DNA of 6,201 nucleotides from Deltaproteobacteria bacterium (GTDB taxonomy: Bacteria; Bdellovibrionota; UBA1018), in the NCBI GenBank assembly GCA_016194835.1, contig JACQAU010000155.1, positions 1-6,201 on the forward strand, given 5' to 3'. Position 1 is the first letter of the stretch. Each line of letters begins with the position of its first letter. This document shows, piece after piece, positions 3,469 to 6,201 of the stretch. The notes beneath the pieces are model-generated. The model had not been told where the DNA came from. It did not search any database and saw only the letters and a program-made list of their open reading frames with translations. A program made the position numbers and the translations under genes.

Positions 3469-5741
3469 CCTGCCACCTTTCTCACTTGTGCTCCTTCTTT
3501 TTGTGGCGCTTGCGAAGTGTCTTGGGAGTTTGTGTTTTCTCCAAACATTCTTTCATTGGTTTCAAGCAAGTTTACAAGTCCATCATTGGCCATGACTTTG
3601 ATTCGGTTAATAATCTTTCTTTCGATATTCTGATAATTTTCTCGGCTAATGAGAGTAATATTGGTCAGTTCTTCTTCTAATTCAGAGACTAGGTCTTTTG
3701 GGGATTTTGAAAATATAATTTGTTTAATATCAGTCGGGCATCCTTTTAGAAATTGTAAAAGCTCATCATGCTTAAGGCTAAGCACTACTTCGAGCAATTG
3801 CCCGTCACGCATATAGCGTAGAGTATCTAAACTCACAAGCTTGTTCTTAATTGTGCGGGCACTATCTGGATTATTGGCTTCGAGATTTTTGATTACAGAT
3901 TTTTGTGCATTAAGCCCGGAGCGCTCTAAGAGATTAACCAGCACTTCAGATCCTGGCAGTGACTCTGTATTTAGTCTTGGGTTTTCCCTTTTCTTTCTCT
4001 TTAATGCGTTTGCAACATTGAAAATATAATCCCTTGGCAAATAGTCTATGCGTGAAAGCTCTGTTAGTAGGCTCATTTTTGTGTTTTCATCAAGCTGTGA
4101 ATAAATTTTAGTCCGCTTAATGTGATCACATTGTGTTAGTGCAATAGCTTTTACGGTCAAAGATTCGTTCGAAACAAGTTCTAAAATCTGTAGTCCATCC
4201 ATTTCTGCCAGGAAATCAAAATGGTGCGAAGTGCGACTTCCCATGATGACTAATTTACCAGACACTGTTCTTTGATGTAGTTTTCTTAAGAGCTCTAGTT
4301 TTTCATCATCCGAAAGTTCTATTGGGTTTTTTGCATAATACTCGGTGAGCTCAGACATGTCGCCCTGAAGGCTTGGATCTCTTAGCATATCCATCACTAC
4401 ACTTTCGCCAAAGATATGAACGTAGCCTGCGGTTGTTTCTACGCCTTCTTCGGTTAAAATTCTTGAAAATACATGTTTTGCTACTTTTGGTTGTTCTGCA
4501 AAGACCTGTAAAAGCTCTTCGTATAAGCGGTCTATTTCATAGTGTTTAGCGAGCAGTGTTAATTTATCTTCTTGTGAGAGCTTGCTCTCGCTAAAAATAT
4601 TTTTTGATAAACTCTGTGCTGTATTTGCTGTCGGATCAGAAGTGAGGCTCTGAAAAACTTTATGTACTGAAGAAGAACCGTTTTTTGCATTTGTTGTAGC
4701 TAGTGAAATGAAAATTAAAAATGCTAAAATAGAACAAGCAAAAATAATGCCATAGATTTTGAATTTTTTGAGTTCAGCTTGCACGGCATCTCCACTTTCT
4801 ACACGTTCTATTTTTTCGAATCGTTCAAACCGTTCCTGTTTTGTTTCTTGTTCTTTTTTAGTGTCTGTTGAGTTAAATTTTTGCTCAGTTTGTTTAATAT
4901 CTTTTGTTTCGTTTTGAGTTTTATTAGCTAAAACTCGTTTTTTCCCGCTCCAAACTAAAACCTGTCCATCTTCTGTAAACTGGGCAGGATGTGGAAATTT
5001 CATTACTTTAGTATCAAGAGATACATTTTTATAATCATTTGTTTTAAGTTTTGCCATTTCGAAAATATTTTTTTGTTCATCTGGCAAGAGTATGTCGTCC
5101 ATCAAAATCGTGGCAGATATATTTTTTATTCTTATTGCCACACCGTTTTCTAAAATAAATTCACCAGGAGCACCGTATTGAGCTTCTTCGAGGTTTACAG
5201 CTTCGGTTTGTAAGTTAAATTGAGCAAGCATGCACTGCTCTGGGCAAAATAGTCTAAACAAATCTTCTAAAACTCCCTTGAATTGTTTTGCAATTTTTTC
5301 CTTAAGCTCTGCCACTTTAGCTGCCGAACTCACTGGCTGTGGAAAGTGTGTGAGTTGATAATCGATTTTGATTGGAAAATCCAAGGTATCTAAATATTGT
5401 TGTATAAGATCAATAAGTTTGCTGCGAGAAACCGGTCCCACTTGTTCGTCAATCAATAGTTTGATTCTAGCCGAAGAAGGCGCAAGTGAAGTTAAACTTT
5501 TTGGATCAACATCATCAAAGCCAGGGGCAATTTCATCTGGAGTGGCTAAATCTACATTTACTGTCACAGTCATGAGTCTGCACTCATCTCTGCAGAATTT
5601 TTGTAGCACAGGCTCAATGAGATTGCGAACCTGGATTTCAGTATCTTTTTTGACTTGATCTGTTGTAAAAACTGGAGTTGGCTTTGCTAGCGCTTGTAAA
5701 CTTAAAAGTGAAAGTAAAATAATCTTCCAACCCCATTTCAT
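3462..5741 (-). CDS. FliF-like periplasmic region fused to FliG-like cytoplasmic domains
   Basis: A 759-residue single-frame protein. Residues 1-19 (MKWGWKIILLSLLSLQALA) look like a signal peptide, cleavable after Ala19. Residues ~37-252 are two tandem copies, period 116, of an alpha-beta-beta-alpha-beta unit, the topology of ring-building motifs in FliF/YscJ. Each has C-x3-C (50/54; 166/170) and ends FPQP or FPHP. A charged Lys/Glu-rich linker (268-326) precedes one membrane helix (328-348, IYGIIFACSILAFLIFISLA). The cytoplasmic part resembles FliG: an N-like helical region (~365-500), a middle domain (~505-590, NESLTVKAIAL in place of the EHPQ segment), and a C-like domain (~597-729, LVNLLERSGLNAQKSVIKNL, then LQFLKGCP as in 'LALALKG'). 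The C-tail (732-759) is polar. FliF normally binds FliG by its cytoplasmic tail, so a fusion is topologically sensible. The usual charged torque motif is degenerate. ATG overlaps the upstream stop (ATGA), and GGAG lies about 12 nt upstream. The FliG match is good; the FliF match rests on topology. An alternative is a membrane scaffold rather than a rotor. Confidence 0.72.
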   Translation of the reverse strand: MKWGWKIILLSLLSLQALAKPTPVFTTDQVKKDTEIQVRNLIEPVLQKFCRDECRLMTVTVNVDLATPDEIAPGFDDVDPKSLTSLAPSSARIKLLIDEQVGPVSRSKLIDLIQQYLDTLDFPIKIDYQLTHFPQPVSSAAKVAELKEKIAKQFKGVLEDLFRLFCPEQCMLAQFNLQTEAVNLEEAQYGAPGEFILENGVAIRIKNISATILMDDILLPDEQKNIFEMAKLKTNDYKNVSLDTKVMKFPHPAQFTEDGQVLVWSGKKRVLANKTQNETKDIKQTEQKFNSTDTKKEQETKQERFERFEKIERVESGDAVQAELKKFKIYGIIFACSILAFLIFISLATTNAKNGSSSVHKVFQSLTSDPTANTAQSLSKNIFSESKLSQEDKLTLLAKHYEIDRLYEELLQVFAEQPKVAKHVFSRILTEEGVETTAGYVHIFGESVVMDMLRDPSLQGDMSELTEYYAKNPIELSDDEKLELLRKLHQRTVSGKLVIMGSRTSHHFDFLAEMDGLQILELVSNESLTVKAIALTQCDHIKRTKIYSQLDENTKMSLLTELSRIDYLPRDYIFNVANALKRKKRENPRLNTESLPGSEVLVNLLERSGLNAQKSVIKNLEANNPDSARTIKNKLVSLDTLRYMRDGQLLEVVLSLKHDELLQFLKGCPTDIKQIIFSKSPKDLVSELEEELTNITLISRENYQNIERKIINRIKVMANDGLVNLLETNERMFGENTNSQDTSQAPQKEGAQVRKVAGW

Positions 5742-6201
5742 GGTGAAGCCAAGCTCCTTTTTTGTTGTTTTCTCTCGATAAATCTCTTAAGTGACAAATT
5801 ATTTGGTTCTAGTTTCAATGCCTGGTTCCAGGACTGAAGTGCCAGATCAAGTTTGCCAATCCTATGTAGCAGTGTACCTCTCATTGCATAGATTTTTGAA
5901 TCAGATGGATAGAGTTTCAGAAGATCGTCTATTTCGATTAGAGCAGCTTCGTGTCGGTTTTTTCTGTAGAGTTGCTTGATGTGATCAACAGCAGCCAAAT
6001 AACTCTTGTCGTGTTCTGGGGTGGTATCATCTGCTGGTACTAATCCAAGCTCTGATTCGATTTCGCGTTGTTTTGCTTCTTTGTCATTATCTGAAGACAT
6101 AGCGGGTTTAAATTCTCTGGTAATTTCTCTATCTGTAATTCCTGCCTGACGTTCTTTGTAGCGGTCATCTGTAAAAGGTTCAGATTCGTTGTATGCGAGG
6201 C
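5738..6201 (-). CDS. TPR-repeat protein, N-terminus beyond right edge
   Basis: The frame is open to the right edge. An internal ATG at 6098-6100 would give 120 residues, but it has no Shine-Dalgarno. The 33 residues before it (LAYNESEPFTDDRYKERQAG...) read as ordinary hydrophilic protein, so I treat the gene as partial with 153 residues visible. Numbering from the internal Met, two tetratricopeptide repeats are visible at ~34-67 (HIKQLYRKNRHEAALIEIDD LLKLYP) and ~68-101 (IYAMRGTLLHRIGKLDLALQ SWNQALKLEP). They show the expected small/large residue spacing and closing Pro. A basic tail follows (KRFIERKQQKRSLASP). TPR arrays bind other proteins. Its 4-bp ATGA overlap with the FliF/FliG-like gene suggests an assembly or adaptor role for that complex. 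No catalytic domain is visible in this part. Confidence 0.8.
   Translation of the reverse strand, partial: LAYNESEPFTDDRYKERQAGITDREITREFKPAMSSDNDKEAKQREIESELGLVPADDTTPEHDKSYLAAVDHIKQLYRKNRHEAALIEIDDLLKLYPSDSKIYAMRGTLLHRIGKLDLALQSWNQALKLEPNNLSLKRFIERKQQKRSLASP

Noticed and set aside
6098..6100. ATG as true start of the TPR protein
   Set aside because: There is no ribosome binding site, and the same frame continues open, with protein-like content, to the right edge.

Overview
The window looks like a moderately AT-rich chromosomal segment of a Gram-negative bacterium. The periplasmic MotB peptidoglycan-binding domain and the signal-peptide-plus-periplasmic layout of the largest protein support a diderm. 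The combination of an extra MotA/MotB set with a toxin-first RelE-XRE pair makes me suspect the Bdellovibrionota or a nearby 'deltaproteobacterial' lineage. That placement is inference from gene style, not from a marker gene.

Layout, left to right. (1) 1-541, minus strand: a toxin-antitoxin pair, RelE/HigB-type toxin first, overlapping an XRE antitoxin that runs off the left edge. A 13-bp palindrome lies between its putative -35 and -10 elements. (2) 542-774: AT-rich intergenic DNA. (3) 775-996, plus strand: a small protein of unknown function and moderate credibility. (4) 1000-1263: a very long inverted repeat (30 bp + 47 bp of perfect arm) capped by a GC-rich apex with small hairpins. (5) 1263-6201, minus strand: a tightly packed motility-type operon. 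In transcription order it encodes a TPR protein (partial), a 759-residue protein joining a FliF-like periplasmic region to FliG-like cytoplasmic domains, a stand-alone cyclic-nucleotide-binding domain protein, a 147-bp gap holding an array of five hairpins, MotA and MotB.

The operon is the main interest. Its genes overlap by 4 and 7 bp, or are 4 bp apart, except for the hairpin array just before motA. The products could form a compact motor or motor-like complex. The membrane rotor or scaffold would be the FliF/FliG-like fusion. The stator would be MotA and MotB, with the channel Asp and the peptidoglycan-binding motif both present. The CNBD protein would be a nucleotide-sensing input and the TPR protein an assembly or adaptor factor. 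No other flagellar gene is visible here. Whether this drives a flagellum, gliding or another envelope process cannot be decided from the window.

A second theme is that the apex of the long inverted repeat and the motA leader share a repeat design. Both begin with GAGCTGGA[A/T]GCGA, contain short palindromes, and end with AGCC(C)AGGA[T/G]GGCG. In the motA leader this end block supplies the Shine-Dalgarno sequence. The AGGA-in-a-loop layout resembles CsrA/RsmA binding hairpins, which is a testable hypothesis only.
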